Source: Bradyrhizobium guangzhouense
GTDB lineage: Bacteria > Pseudomonadota > Alphaproteobacteria > Rhizobiales > Xanthobacteraceae
Direction: 5' to 3'
Assembly: GCF_004114955.1 (NCBI RefSeq)
Contig: NZ_CP030054.1
Coordinates: 1-64,000, forward strand
Length of the DNA: 64,000 nt
Shown: positions 34,652 to 43,201 of the stretch, piece by piece
How the letters are laid out: the number at the start of each line of letters is the position of its first letter
Numbering within the stretch: the first letter of the stretch is position 1
Program-made: the position numbers and the translations under genes
Notes under the pieces: model-generated
Seen by the model: the letters and a program-made list of their open reading frames with translations, nothing else
The model's database searches: none
What the model was told of the DNA's origin: nothing

Positions 34652-35497
34652 TCACAAATGAAGCCTATCGAAGGCATCCCGGGCTCTCGCCACCTCCCGG
34701 AAAAATTCTTGCTTCTTCCGGAGTGAGGCGTCCCTCACAGCGGGAAAGCCCTGCGCTTCGATGATGCTGTCTAAGCGCCCGGGTCTTGGGGCCATCACTC
34801 CGATGCGATCAGACAGAAAGACCGCTTCGGATATGTTGTGCGTGACGAAGATGATGGTCTTTTGCGCGCTCTTTTGCAGACCCATCAGTTCATCGTTCAG
34901 GCGCTCACGCGTGAATTCGTCGAGCGCGCTGAAGGGCTCGTCCATGGCCAGGATTTCGGGATCTGTGATCAACGCCCGAGCTATCGCCGCTCGTTGTTGC
35001 ATGCCGCCGGATAACTCGTCTGGCGAGCGATTTTTGAAAGCGGCAATTCCCATCATCTCAAGCAGGCGATCGGCCCGCGATCTCGCCTCTTGCATCGAGC
35101 ATGATTTCGTCACCTCGACGGGAAGGAGAAGATTCTGAAGAACCGTTCGCCAGGGTAGAAGCGTGGACTTCTGGAAGACCATACCGATCCGTGAATCCGG
35201 TCCGGTCACTTGCGTGCCATTTATGAAAACGCCACCTGTCGTGGGGGTGGTGAGGCCGGCGATGATGCGGAGCAAGGTTGTCTTGCCGCATCCCGACGGT
35301 CCGATGAAGCTGAAGAACTCGCCCTTCCGGATCGTGAGGGAAAGCGGCTTGAGCGCCACGGTCTGTTCCGAAGCGCCGAGCGCGAAGATCTTCGATACAT
35401 CGCGAACGTCGATGCCGGTAGCCGACGGCGCGGCGTCTTCGCTGCGTGCCGTCGGCACTTCGCGCCTCTTCGACTCAGCCGCCCGCACGAGCTGCAT
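34652..35497 (-). CDS. ABC transporter ATPase (nitrate/sulfonate/taurine type)
   Basis: Protein of 281 residues with Walker A GPSGCGKTT, Q-loop VFQKSTLLPWRTV, signature LSGGMQQR, Walker B ILAMDEPFSALD and switch VTHNISEAVFLSD. The VFQxxxLLPWxxV Q-loop places it with SsuB/TauB/NrtD-type importers. About 28 residues precede the usual domain start. The ATG at 35497 overlaps the end of the decarboxylase beta-subunit gene by 23 bp, so this transport unit is translationally linked to the decarboxylase genes. It energises uptake of the unknown substrate of this operon. Confidence 0.9.
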   Translation of the reverse strand: MQLVRAAESKRREVPTARSEDAAPSATGIDVRDVSKIFALGASEQTVALKPLSLTIRKGEFFSFIGPSGCGKTTLLRIIAGLTTPTTGGVFINGTQVTGPDSRIGMVFQKSTLLPWRTVLQNLLLPVEVTKSCSMQEARSRADRLLEMMGIAAFKNRSPDELSGGMQQRAAIARALITDPEILAMDEPFSALDEFTRERLNDELMGLQKSAQKTIIFVTHNISEAVFLSDRIGVMAPRPGRLDSIIEAQGFPAVRDASLRKKQEFFREVARARDAFDRLHL

Positions 35498-36107
35498 CCG
35501 CCAAAGCAGCCTTGAAACGGACGCGGCACACGGCCGGATCCAGAGTTCGCTTAAACTTCGGCGGATCGGTGGGCTTGACCCGCATCAAGATGAAGACGGC
35601 ATCTTCAGATTCCCGCAGCAACTTGCTGCCTTTCGGTAGCTCGGCTGCTGTACCGATAGTCAGGGTGCGCCTGATGCCGGACCCGACGGCGATCTTCTCA
35701 AGGTCTACGCCCAAACTCGTATGGCTGCGCTGGTAGCCGGTTTCGCCGTAGTGACCGTTGTCGACACAAACGATTCTCAAGTTGGGAGGATTGCGGACGC
35801 CGATGGTGGCCAGGGACCCGACGTTCATCAGCAACTCTCCGTCACCGCAAAAGGCGATGACGGTACGATCGGGACGAGCGAGAGCGAGACCCAACCCCAT
35901 CATCGTCGCCGCCCCCATGGCCCCTCCGAGACCATAGGCGGACGGACCATCGTTCACCAGCGAAGTCACATCGCGCGCGGTGCCAGCCAAGCCCGCGATG
36001 AACAGGAACTCCTTGTGACCTCCCACTAACGCTGGAACGGCCTCACGTCGATCAAGGACGTAGCGCTCGTCGAACTCCGGATTGCCAACATTTGCTTTCA
36101 TGATCAT
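35475..36107 (-). CDS. TPP-dependent 2-oxoacid decarboxylase, C-terminal (PP-domain) subunit, sulfopyruvate/phosphonopyruvate decarboxylase-like
   Basis: Protein of 210 residues equal to the C-terminal thiamine-diphosphate half of two-subunit decarboxylases (ComE type). VIAFCGDGELLMNVGSLATI, continued by CVDNGHYGETG, is the GDG...N motif that binds Mg-diphosphate. Known relatives decarboxylate sulfopyruvate to sulfoacetaldehyde or phosphonopyruvate to phosphonoacetaldehyde. No PEP mutase or phosphonatase gene is nearby, so a phosphonate role is not supported here. The start at 36107 has AGGGGGC directly before it and lies 5 bp after its partner gene. Confidence 0.85.
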   Translation of the reverse strand: MIMKANVGNPEFDERYVLDRREAVPALVGGHKEFLFIAGLAGTARDVTSLVNDGPSAYGLGGAMGAATMMGLGLALARPDRTVIAFCGDGELLMNVGSLATIGVRNPPNLRIVCVDNGHYGETGYQRSHTSLGVDLEKIAVGSGIRRTLTIGTAAELPKGSKLLRESEDAVFILMRVKPTDPPKFKRTLDPAVCRVRFKAALADAARAGG

Positions 36108-36112
36108 GCCCC

Positions 36113-36670
36113 CTAGAACGCCTTCGCGCCGATGAGTTTTTGAGTGAGGAGGACCGCAACTGCCTCGCCGCCTTGGAAGGCCATCGTGATGGCAGCCGAG
36201 ACGACAGGCACGACGTCCTCAGGCCGGTCTACACGCAGACATCGAACCGACATCGCTTCCAGGACCGGCTCGACGGCCCTCCCCATCGGCATCTGCCAGG
36301 GATTACCCTCGCCGAAATCTCCGCGCATACTCAGGAGCGTCAAGAAAGGGAAGCGTCCGCCCGCTATCAGGGAGAGAAGGTTGACGCAATTACCCGCGCC
36401 GCTGCTCTGCATAAGCAGCACGCCACGGGCGCCGCCCAACTCGGCACCCGCCATCATCGCGACACCTTCTTCTTCGGTTGTAAGCGCGATCGACTCGACC
36501 TCGGCATCTGCGAGCGACTCGTTGATGAGAACGGTGTGGCCGGCATCCGGGACGTAGGCAAACTGCGTGAAGTTGTTTCGTCGGAGCAGGTCGTACAACT
36601 CATATTGCCAGCCCGCCCGGGCGGCTTCCTTCGCCTTAACGCGGCTCTCTGCGTGCACAGCTGCTGACAA
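36113..36670 (-). CDS. TPP-dependent 2-oxoacid decarboxylase, N-terminal (PYR-domain) subunit, sulfopyruvate decarboxylase alpha-like
   Basis: Protein of 185 residues equal to the N-terminal half of the decarboxylase (ComD type). ALTTEEEGVAMMAGAELGGA carries the catalytic Glu that activates thiamine diphosphate, and VLLMQSSGAGNCVNLLSLIA is the conserved pocket segment. The likely start is the TTG at 36670, because AGGAGG lies eight bases before it. It heads the long leftward operon that continues with the beta subunit, the ABC importer, MmgE/PrpD, CoA-transferase, thiol dioxygenase and crotonase. The product aldehyde could be passed to the divergently encoded aldehyde dehydrogenase. Substrate is not proven. 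Confidence 0.85.
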   Translation of the reverse strand: MSAAVHAESRVKAKEAARAGWQYELYDLLRRNNFTQFAYVPDAGHTVLINESLADAEVESIALTTEEEGVAMMAGAELGGARGVLLMQSSGAGNCVNLLSLIAGGRFPFLTLLSMRGDFGEGNPWQMPMGRAVEPVLEAMSVRCLRVDRPEDVVPVVSAAITMAFQGGEAVAVLLTQKLIGAKAF

Positions 36671-36718
36671 TGAACGATCCTCCTTGTATCTCCGACCAAC
36701 CCGGCAACCGGGACGACG

Positions 36719-36736
36719 TCGTAGTGATTGCTACGA
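36719..36736. promoter_or_regulatory. Inverted repeat in the divergent promoter region
   Basis: TCGTAG (36719-36724) and CTACGA (36731-36736) are a perfect 6-bp inverted repeat with a 6-bp spacer. It lies 49 bp before the decarboxylase TTG, in the 292-bp gap shared with the aldehyde dehydrogenase gene. A second short repeat, CCCGG-CAA-CCGGG, is at 36700-36712. No regulator gene is adjacent. Confidence 0.35.
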
Positions 36737-36962
36737 TCAGTGAGCCGGAGACGTCAAGGCGAGATCGACAGCCGGTCGCTTCCCGCGCTGCACCAAACCA
36801 CGGCCGTCGCGACAAATTTACTCGAAGTCCCCGAAGCTTACGCGCAGGACAAGCCTCCTCTTTCATTTTGATCATACTTCCATAACAGCTGCTGTCGTTG
36901 CCCATGCTGCTACCTCGATCTATTGAGCTGCTTGTTGCGAACGCTCAAACGGAGGAGATGGA

Positions 36963-38411
36963 ATGCAGCACTTCGAGATGGTGATCGGAGGAAAAAAGCG
37001 CGCGTCAAAGAGCCAACGGCGATTGGAAACACAGAACCCTTTTACATCAGAGACCTGGGCGACTGTCCCGCAAGCCGATGCTTCCGACGTGAACGACGCA
37101 GTCGACTCCGCACACAGGTCATTCGTCGAAGGACCTTGGCCTCGGCTGACCGGAAAGCAGCGAGGGGTTATTCTTCACCGGGTTGGAGATCTCGTGCTGA
37201 AGAACATCGAGAGCCTGGCGCGATGGGAGATCCGCGACAACGGAAAGACTATTTCCGAAATGCGGACCCAAATGCAGACGATGGCGCAGTGGTATCACTA
37301 CTACGCCGGCCTTGCCGACAAGGTCCACAGCTCCGTTATCCCCGTCGATCCGGAGAATTATTTCAACTACACACGATACGAGCCGATCGGCGTCGTCGCC
37401 GCGATCACTCCGTGGAATTCGCCGTTGAGACTTCTTTCCTGGAAGATTGCCCCGGCCCTCGCCGCCGGCAACACGGTGGTCGTCAAGCCATCAGAATTCA
37501 CATCCACATCGACACTGTTGTTCGTGGATCTGCTCGAAGAGGCTGGAGTGCCGCCCGGCGTCGTGAATGTTCTTACCGGCTACGGCTCCGAGATCGGACC
37601 CGCGCTGGTCCAGCACCCACTAGTCGCCAAGATCTCCTTCACTGGTGGTGTCGACGCCGGTCGCAAAGTCTACGAGCTCGCCGCTCGCCACCTCAAACCG
37701 GTAGCCCTGGAACTGGGCGGGAAATCGCCTAACATCATTTTCGAGGACGCCGATCTGGATGCTGCGGCAGCCGGTGCCGTCGGAGGTATTTTCTCCTCGA
37801 CCGGGCAAACATGTGTCGCGGGCTCCCGCCTACTCGTTCAAGAGACGGTGCTTGAACAGATCCTTGAAAAGCTGGTCCGGCGTGGAAGCGGCATGCGGCT
37901 GGGCGACCCGTTGGATCCAGCGACCGACATCGGCCCTGTCGCGACGGAACAGCAATTCCGCAAGATACTTTCGATGATTGACACAGCCAGCTCGGAGGGC
38001 GCGCGGCTAGTGCTTGGCGGCAAGCGATCCCACGCCCCGGAATGCGGCAAGGGATGGTTCGTCGAACCGACGATCTATGCCGATGTGAAGAACACGATGA
38101 CGATTTCCCAGCAGGAAGTCTTTGGTCCCGTTCTTTCTGTTATCGCGTTCAAGGATGAAGAGGATGCGATCCGCACGGCTAATGCGACCAACTTCGGCTT
38201 AGCCGGGGGATTCTGGACCAAGGACGTAAGTCGCGCTCACCGCGTCGCAGCCCGACTCCAGGCCGGAACGGTCTGGATCAACATGTATCGGAAGACTGAT
38301 CCTGCCGTTCCCTTTGGTGGTTACAAGACATCCGGCTTGGGGCGTGAAAGTGGGATCGACGCGATGAAGGATTTCCTTCAGACGAAGAGCGTGTGGCTCC
38401 GATTGCAGTAG
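36963..38411 (+). CDS. NAD(P)-dependent aldehyde dehydrogenase
   Basis: Protein of 482 residues, the normal length for the family. ITPWNSPLRLLSWKIAPALA is the N-terminal cofactor-pocket motif, FTGGVDAGRKVYELAARHLK binds the nucleotide, ALELGGKSPNIIF carries the general-base Glu and SSTGQTCVAGSRLL the catalytic Cys. It oxidises an aldehyde to an acid in the cytoplasm. GGAGGAGATGGA precedes the start. It is divergent from the two-subunit decarboxylase, whose product would be an aldehyde, so it may oxidise for example a sulfoacetaldehyde-like compound. That link is inferred from position only. Confidence 0.93.
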   Translation: MQHFEMVIGGKKRASKSQRRLETQNPFTSETWATVPQADASDVNDAVDSAHRSFVEGPWPRLTGKQRGVILHRVGDLVLKNIESLARWEIRDNGKTISEMRTQMQTMAQWYHYYAGLADKVHSSVIPVDPENYFNYTRYEPIGVVAAITPWNSPLRLLSWKIAPALAAGNTVVVKPSEFTSTSTLLFVDLLEEAGVPPGVVNVLTGYGSEIGPALVQHPLVAKISFTGGVDAGRKVYELAARHLKPVALELGGKSPNIIFEDADLDAAAAGAVGGIFSSTGQTCVAGSRLLVQETVLEQILEKLVRRGSGMRLGDPLDPATDIGPVATEQQFRKILSMIDTASSEGARLVLGGKRSHAPECGKGWFVEPTIYADVKNTMTISQQEVFGPVLSVIAFKDEEDAIRTANATNFGLAGGFWTKDVSRAHRVAARLQAGTVWINMYRKTDPAVPFGGYKTSGLGRESGIDAMKDFLQTKSVWLRLQ

Positions 38412-38429
38412 ACATCCCGCTGCTATTTC

Positions 38430-38451
38430 GGGCCTGCGTGCTTGCACGCCC
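38430..38451 (+). terminator. Hairpin after the aldehyde dehydrogenase gene
   Basis: GGGCCTGCGTGC-TT-GCACGCCC folds into a GC-rich stem 20 bp after the stop. No T-run follows, so it may be a weak terminator or a processing hairpin. Confidence 0.35.
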
Positions 38452-38564
38452 GCAAGTTCTCACGTGATCGCCGGCGCTGCGAGACAGCCGCGCGTCCTCC
38501 ATCCGCTCGCGGGCGCTTAGTCGATTGCTCCCGGGCCGTCGCTTATTGATAAATCGGAGCCAAA

Positions 38565-39824
38565 ATGAGCATCTATAGTGGGCCCGTCTTCGAGATGGCT
38601 TCACGACAGTTCACCGTGATTGCCGATCATCTGGCAATTCCCATCGACGAACGCAGCCGCTTGCTTCTTCCCAAGCGCGCCATCTCGGTTTCTTGCCCCA
38701 TCCATTGTGATGACGGGTCGATCTCCGTATTCGAGGGCTATCGAGTCCAGCATCACCTTACACTCGGGCCGACCAAGGGAGGAACGCGCTTTGCCGCTAG
38801 TGTTGATATCGGCGAAGTCGCCGCCCTCGCGATTTGGATGAGCTGGAAATGCGCACTGGTCGGACTACCCTATGGCGGCGCGAAGGGCGGTATTCGTGTC
38901 GATCCAGCGAAGATTTCCCACCGAGAGCTTGAGGCGCTCTCGCGCCGCTATATGCAGGAGATGATTCCGTTCGTGGGTCCGCACGTCGACGTCATGGCTC
39001 CCGATATGGGCACCAACGAGCAAGTGATGGCGTGGTTCATGGACACGTATTCCATGTACCAGGGGCGTACCGTAACGGAGATCGTAACCGGCAAGCCTGT
39101 TGGCGCGGGAGGCACCTTAGGGCGTCGGGAGGCGACAGGACGCGGCGTCGCCCATCTGGCCAAACGAGTTTTGAAGGATCTGTCGATCGACTGGTCGACG
39201 GCGACCGCGGTGGTTCAAGGCTTCGGCAACGTCGGCTCGTACGCGGCACTGGAGTTGAGCAGGAGCGGCGTCAAGATAGTAGGTGTCGGCGACCACACGG
39301 GCGCATTTTACGACCGTGCAGGCCTCAACGTCACACAGTTGATCCGTCATGCGGCGAGGCACGGAAGTCTGTCTGATTATCACGAAGCGCCCCGTCTCGA
39401 TCCAGCCGAGCTCCTGCAGCTTCCTTGCGACGTCCTTGTGCCAGCAGCCATGGAGCGGGTGATCGATGATCGCGTGGCGCGGGATCTGCGATGTCGCGTG
39501 CTTGCTGAGGGCGCCAACGGCCCGACCACTCCGGAGGCTGATCTGGTCCTAGAGAGGCGCCGCAACGAGATATTCCTCATACCGGATATTCTCTGTAACT
39601 CGGGCGGCGTGATCGTGAGTTATTTCGAGTGGCTTCAAGACCTCCAGCAATTGTTCTGGGAAGAAGAAGAGGTTATGCGGAGGGAATATCAGATCCTCGA
39701 TCGCGCATTCAACGATATGGTTACCCGCGCCGCTCGTGACAACGTCTCTCATCGAACCGCCGCCATGGCCATAGGTGTCGAACGAGTGCGGGCAGCGAAA
39801 ACGACCCGAGGGCTTTTCCCATAA
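38565..39824 (+). CDS. Glu/Leu/Phe/Val dehydrogenase
   Basis: Protein of 419 residues. GYRVQHHLTLGPTKGGTRFA and LPYGGAKGGIRVDP with the catalytic Lys, and MAPDMGTNEQVMAWFMDTYS, define the amino-acid dehydrogenase family. VVQGFGNVGSYAALELSRSG is the nucleotide fold. Such enzymes interconvert an amino acid with its 2-oxoacid plus ammonia, most often glutamate. The gene follows the aldehyde dehydrogenase by 153 bp in the same direction. A housekeeping glutamate dehydrogenase is possible, but next to a 2-oxoacid decarboxylase it could also supply the 2-oxoacid by deaminating an amino acid. The start at 38565 has CGGAGCC upstream. Confidence 0.9.
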   Translation: MSIYSGPVFEMASRQFTVIADHLAIPIDERSRLLLPKRAISVSCPIHCDDGSISVFEGYRVQHHLTLGPTKGGTRFAASVDIGEVAALAIWMSWKCALVGLPYGGAKGGIRVDPAKISHRELEALSRRYMQEMIPFVGPHVDVMAPDMGTNEQVMAWFMDTYSMYQGRTVTEIVTGKPVGAGGTLGRREATGRGVAHLAKRVLKDLSIDWSTATAVVQGFGNVGSYAALELSRSGVKIVGVGDHTGAFYDRAGLNVTQLIRHAARHGSLSDYHEAPRLDPAELLQLPCDVLVPAAMERVIDDRVARDLRCRVLAEGANGPTTPEADLVLERRRNEIFLIPDILCNSGGVIVSYFEWLQDLQQLFWEEEEVMRREYQILDRAFNDMVTRAARDNVSHRTAAMAIGVERVRAAKTTRGLFP

Positions 39825-39885
39825 TAAGCTCACCATTCTTCGCTAACGGCGAGCGGCACTCTGCCCATCCTCATCTCACGAAAAT

Positions 39886-39909
39886 GCCGAGACCTTTGAA
39901 GGCCTCGGC
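39886..39909 (-). terminator. Rho-independent terminator-like hairpin downstream of the LysR gene
   Basis: GCCGAGACCTTTGAAGGCCTCGGC is a near-perfect 24-nt hairpin. Read leftward it is followed by ATTTTCG, a short T-run, so it best suits the LysR gene ending at 40023. It may also stop rightward transcription from the amino-acid dehydrogenase gene. Confidence 0.55.
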
Positions 39910-40022
39910 GAGTCAGGGAGGAAACGCCTCATGCGAGGCCGAGATCTAAAGCGCACGCGGCGAACTCTTTGTAAACTCGTTTCTGCCGAAAGCCGCCCTC
40001 GCGGTGGGCGAACACTGGCTGA

Positions 40023-40958
40023 TTATGTCCGCAGGGGGCCGGCATCTCCGCCGATTTCGGCGAATCGAGACCTAGTAGACCTCGCTATGTCCGCTATTAG
40101 TCTCTGCACCAGATCTGATACGGGACGATCGACCGGGAGGCAGACCACAAGATTGCGTTGGGCCCAGTTATCCGACAACTCGACAGCCCGCGCTCCTGCG
40201 TCCTTCACCGAAGAAGAGATGACGCTTACTGGGACGACGGCAACGCCGGCGCCCGCAGCCACCATGCGGCAAACACTTTCAAACCCTCGCAAACGTATGC
40301 GGATGACCAGCTCTCGACCGAGCCTTCGCGCATGATCGGCGAGATATGTCTGAATGGATGCCTGCTCATCTAGGCCGATGAAGTGCTCGTTCAACACCTC
40401 GGCGAACCCTATTGAGGTGTAGTCGGCGAGCCAATGCCCCGGAGGAACCAGTACGACAAGGCGGTCCACTCCGAATGGCTCCGTTCGCAGCCCTTCAAAC
40501 TGCGCATTCTCGGCGGCAATTCCGAGGTCTGCTTCACCCGCTCTTACCGCCACCGCGATGAGATCCGACGTCTGCTCCTGGAGATCGACCGTCACGTCGG
40601 GATGCCGGGCGAGATAGCTCGCCAAGACATCCGGAAGGAAGCTTGCGATGGCATTCGAATTGGCCCGCATCCGTATCAGGCCCCGTTCGCGCTTTCTCCA
40701 CGATCGGACCGCCCCGCTCAGCCGCTCTGCCTGCATAAGTATGCTGCGGGCGTGCCCGGCGAACTCCAGTCCCGCTGAGGTCGGTCGTGTCCCTTTGACC
40801 GTACGCTCGAACAACTGCAGGCCAGCCCGCTCCTCTAGCGATTTCATGCGTTCGGACAGCGCAGAAACAGAGAGGTTGGCATGTCTGGCTGCCGCGGCAA
40901 GCCCACCTCTGTCCACGACGAGCACAAGCAGCCGCAGATCCACCAGATCGAAATGCAT
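40023..40958 (-). CDS. LysR-family transcriptional regulator
   Basis: Protein of 311 residues. The N-terminal winged helix contains GGLAAAARHANLSVSALSER, followed by RMKSLEERAGLQLFERTVKG, and the C-terminal part is the two-lobed LysR effector domain. The frame is open upstream to 41174, but the ATG at 40958 with GGAGAAAGG before it matches the family start. It is divergent from the dehydratase/CoA-transferase pair with a 92-bp promoter gap, the classical LysR arrangement, so it probably regulates that pair in response to a carboxylic acid or its CoA ester. Confidence 0.9.
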   Translation of the reverse strand: MHFDLVDLRLLVLVVDRGGLAAAARHANLSVSALSERMKSLEERAGLQLFERTVKGTRPTSAGLEFAGHARSILMQAERLSGAVRSWRKRERGLIRMRANSNAIASFLPDVLASYLARHPDVTVDLQEQTSDLIAVAVRAGEADLGIAAENAQFEGLRTEPFGVDRLVVLVPPGHWLADYTSIGFAEVLNEHFIGLDEQASIQTYLADHARRLGRELVIRIRLRGFESVCRMVAAGAGVAVVPVSVISSSVKDAGARAVELSDNWAQRNLVVCLPVDRPVSDLVQRLIADIARSTRSRFAEIGGDAGPLRT

Positions 40959-41050
40959 GCCTTTCTCCAACTCCGAATGCTGTTGCTGGATAATACGACT
41001 GTTGGTCCACCAGCGATATCCAATAGGTTCGACCAGAACGAGAGGTCTAG

Positions 41051-41899
41051 ATGGTTGACGGACACGACTACCAGGAATGGATCGGGCGCACAGTAACCCA
41101 GGAAGACATGGTGACAGCCAGTCCGATTGAGCGTCTGGATGCGACCCTCGAAACCGACCACCAGCTCTATTCAACGGGGGTTGCGCTGCCTCCGCTGGCC
41201 CACTGGTTGTATTTTCTACCTAACGAACGGCAATCGACATTAGGGCCTGACGGGCATCCCAAGCGCGGGGGCTTTCTTCCTCCCATCCATGACCTTCCCC
41301 GGCGGATGTGGGCGGGCAGCAGGCTCACCTTTAAGAGCCCGCTGCGCGTGGGCATGCATGTCAAGCGGACATCGACGATCGAAAGCGTGACGTCCAAACA
41401 AGGTACGACCGGCCCTCTGGTGTTCGTCACGGTAGGGCACGCCGTCCACGACGAGAACGGCCATCTACTTCTGACGGACCATCACGACATTGTCTATCGA
41501 GATGTCACAGCGCCCGCCGACAGAGCGAGATCAACTGCACCGAAAGGACCATGGCATCGCAGCATCGTGCCGGATACCGTCATGCTGTTTCGCTATTCGG
41601 CTCTCACGTTCAACGGCCATCGTATTCACTATGACCGAACGTACGTCTTTGCGGTGGAAGGTTATCCAGGCCTGATCGTCCATGGTCCGCTCATTGCTAC
41701 TCTCCTGATCGATCTCGTTAGGCGCAGTCTCCCTTCCTCAGTGGTGGTGAAGGCATATTCCTTCCGCGCGGTGTCGCCGCTTTTCGACGGCAGCGAACTT
41801 CATCTGAATGGCAGTCCGCCGGACGAAACCGGAAAAATCCTGCTGTGGGCCACGAACGATCGGGACGAGCTTATCATGAAGGCGGAAGCTACAATCTAA
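41051..41899 (+). CDS. FAS1-like/HTD2-type dehydratase (mesaconyl- or itaconyl-CoA hydratase-like)
   Basis: Protein of 282 residues with two hot-dog halves. The N-terminal half (residues 1-150) is a MaoC-like FAS1 dehydratase domain with GGFLPPIHDLPRRMWAGSRL. The C-terminal half has FRYSALTFNGHRIHYDRTYV, the hydratase motif with Asn/His/Asp, and YPGLIVHGPLIATLL. Close relatives hydrate mesaconyl-C4-CoA, itaconyl-CoA or 3-methylfumaryl-CoA. The gene is followed 13 bp later by a CoA-transferase, which would supply such a CoA ester. The third enzyme expected, a citramalyl-type lyase, is not in this window, so the pathway is incomplete here. Confidence 0.88.
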   Translation: MVDGHDYQEWIGRTVTQEDMVTASPIERLDATLETDHQLYSTGVALPPLAHWLYFLPNERQSTLGPDGHPKRGGFLPPIHDLPRRMWAGSRLTFKSPLRVGMHVKRTSTIESVTSKQGTTGPLVFVTVGHAVHDENGHLLLTDHHDIVYRDVTAPADRARSTAPKGPWHRSIVPDTVMLFRYSALTFNGHRIHYDRTYVFAVEGYPGLIVHGPLIATLLIDLVRRSLPSSVVVKAYSFRAVSPLFDGSELHLNGSPPDETGKILLWATNDRDELIMKAEATI

Positions 41900-41912
41900 G
41901 GTCGGAGGTGTC

Positions 41913-43064
41913 GTGACGCGGCCACTGGACGGGGTATTGGTCATCGCAATCGAGCAGGCAATCGCGGCTCCCTATTGCACGCGTCAGCTTGCCGACCTCG
42001 GCGCCCGAGTCATAAAGATCGAACGGCCCGATGGTGGCGACTTTGCTCGGGCCTATGATACGCGTGCGCGTGGTCTTGCCAGTCATTTCGTCTGGACCAA
42101 TCGGTCGAAAGAGAGCGTCACCTTCGACCTGAAACGGCCGGGAGCGTTGGAAGCCGTGCAACGGCTCATCGCGCACGCAGACGTGTTTGTGCAAAATCTT
42201 GCTCCAGGGGCAGCTGCCCGCCTAGGGCTCGCCGATGGCGTGCTGCGCTCCACATACAAGCAGCTGATTACTTGCAACATATCTGGATACGGTCCGAATG
42301 GGCCGTGGGAGAAGCGCAAAGCATACGATCTACTGATTCAGGCGGAGGCCGGCTTTTTGTCAACGACCGGCACGCCGGACGCCGTTGCAAAGGCCGGCAT
42401 CTCGATTGCTGACATCGCTGCGGGCACAATGGCTTTTCAGGGCATTTTGGCCTGCTTGCTGCGTCGAGCCAAAAGCGGACAGGGCGATCATGTCGAAGTC
42501 TCGATGCTGGAGGCCATGGTGGAATGGATGGGATATCCGCTTTACTATGCGATGGACGGAGCACAACCTCCGGCTCGGGCGGGAGCTGGCCATGCCACGA
42601 TCTTCCCATATGGGCCCTACGAAACTGCTGATGGCATGGTACTTTTCGGACTTCAAAATGATCGCGAGTGGGCCGCGTTCACGACGATCGTCTTACAACG
42701 GCCCGAGTGGGCCAGCGAAGCACGCTTTAAGGGCAATGCGGGCCGGATGAAAGAGCGAGCTGAGATCGATGCCGTCATCTGTGACACGTTCCGCAAGCTG
42801 CCGTCGAACGAAGCCATCTCGCGCCTCGAGACCGCCGGGATCGGTACGGCTCGCGTGAATGACATGTCCGCCGTGTGGGATCATCCGCAACTGCGCAGCC
42901 GCAAGCGCTGGGCTTATATCGAAACCCCGGCGGGCCCGATGCCATCTTTGCGACCAATTAGCGGTGAGTCCTGGCAGCCGCGTATGGACCCGGTGCCGTC
43001 CCTCGGACAACATACCGAGGCCGTCTTGAAGGAATTCGGTCTGACCGAGTTCCGCGAGAGCTGA
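41913..43064 (+). CDS. CaiB/BaiF family (class III) CoA-transferase
   Basis: Protein of 383 residues. VIAIEQAIAAPYCTRQLADL, then GARVIKIERPDGGDFARAYD, and YDLLIQAEAGFLSTTG with the catalytic Asp, mark a class III CoA-transferase. Translation starts with a GTG at 41913 preceded by GGAGGTGTC. The gap to the dehydratase gene is 13 bp, so the two are one operon. The most likely role is CoA transfer, for example from succinyl-CoA, onto a C4-C5 dicarboxylate whose CoA ester is then hydrated. The related transferase at 29956-31146 is clearly different in sequence. Confidence 0.9.
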   Translation: MTRPLDGVLVIAIEQAIAAPYCTRQLADLGARVIKIERPDGGDFARAYDTRARGLASHFVWTNRSKESVTFDLKRPGALEAVQRLIAHADVFVQNLAPGAAARLGLADGVLRSTYKQLITCNISGYGPNGPWEKRKAYDLLIQAEAGFLSTTGTPDAVAKAGISIADIAAGTMAFQGILACLLRRAKSGQGDHVEVSMLEAMVEWMGYPLYYAMDGAQPPARAGAGHATIFPYGPYETADGMVLFGLQNDREWAAFTTIVLQRPEWASEARFKGNAGRMKERAEIDAVICDTFRKLPSNEAISRLETAGIGTARVNDMSAVWDHPQLRSRKRWAYIETPAGPMPSLRPISGESWQPRMDPVPSLGQHTEAVLKEFGLTEFRES

Positions 43065-43201
43065 TATCTTCCTGGGACCCGAGCCCGAAGTCATCGACTC
43101 GATCGGACGCGATCTCGCACTGCACGAATTCGCCCAAGGCTGCCCGCCTTTGATGCGTGCTCGATTGCACATTAGGTTCGACGGGCCGTCGCCTATCACG
43201 C

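Noticed and set aside
35475..36670. Reading the TPP decarboxylase pair as a phosphonate-biosynthesis phosphonopyruvate decarboxylase
   Set aside because: PEP mutase and phosphonoacetaldehyde genes are absent, while thiol and CoA genes follow in the same operon, so a phosphonate role is less likely.
40991..41000. TAATACGACT, the first ten bases of a T7-type promoter
   Set aside because: The rest of the consensus is absent, it lies in an ordinary LysR divergent region and no phage gene is near. Chance match.
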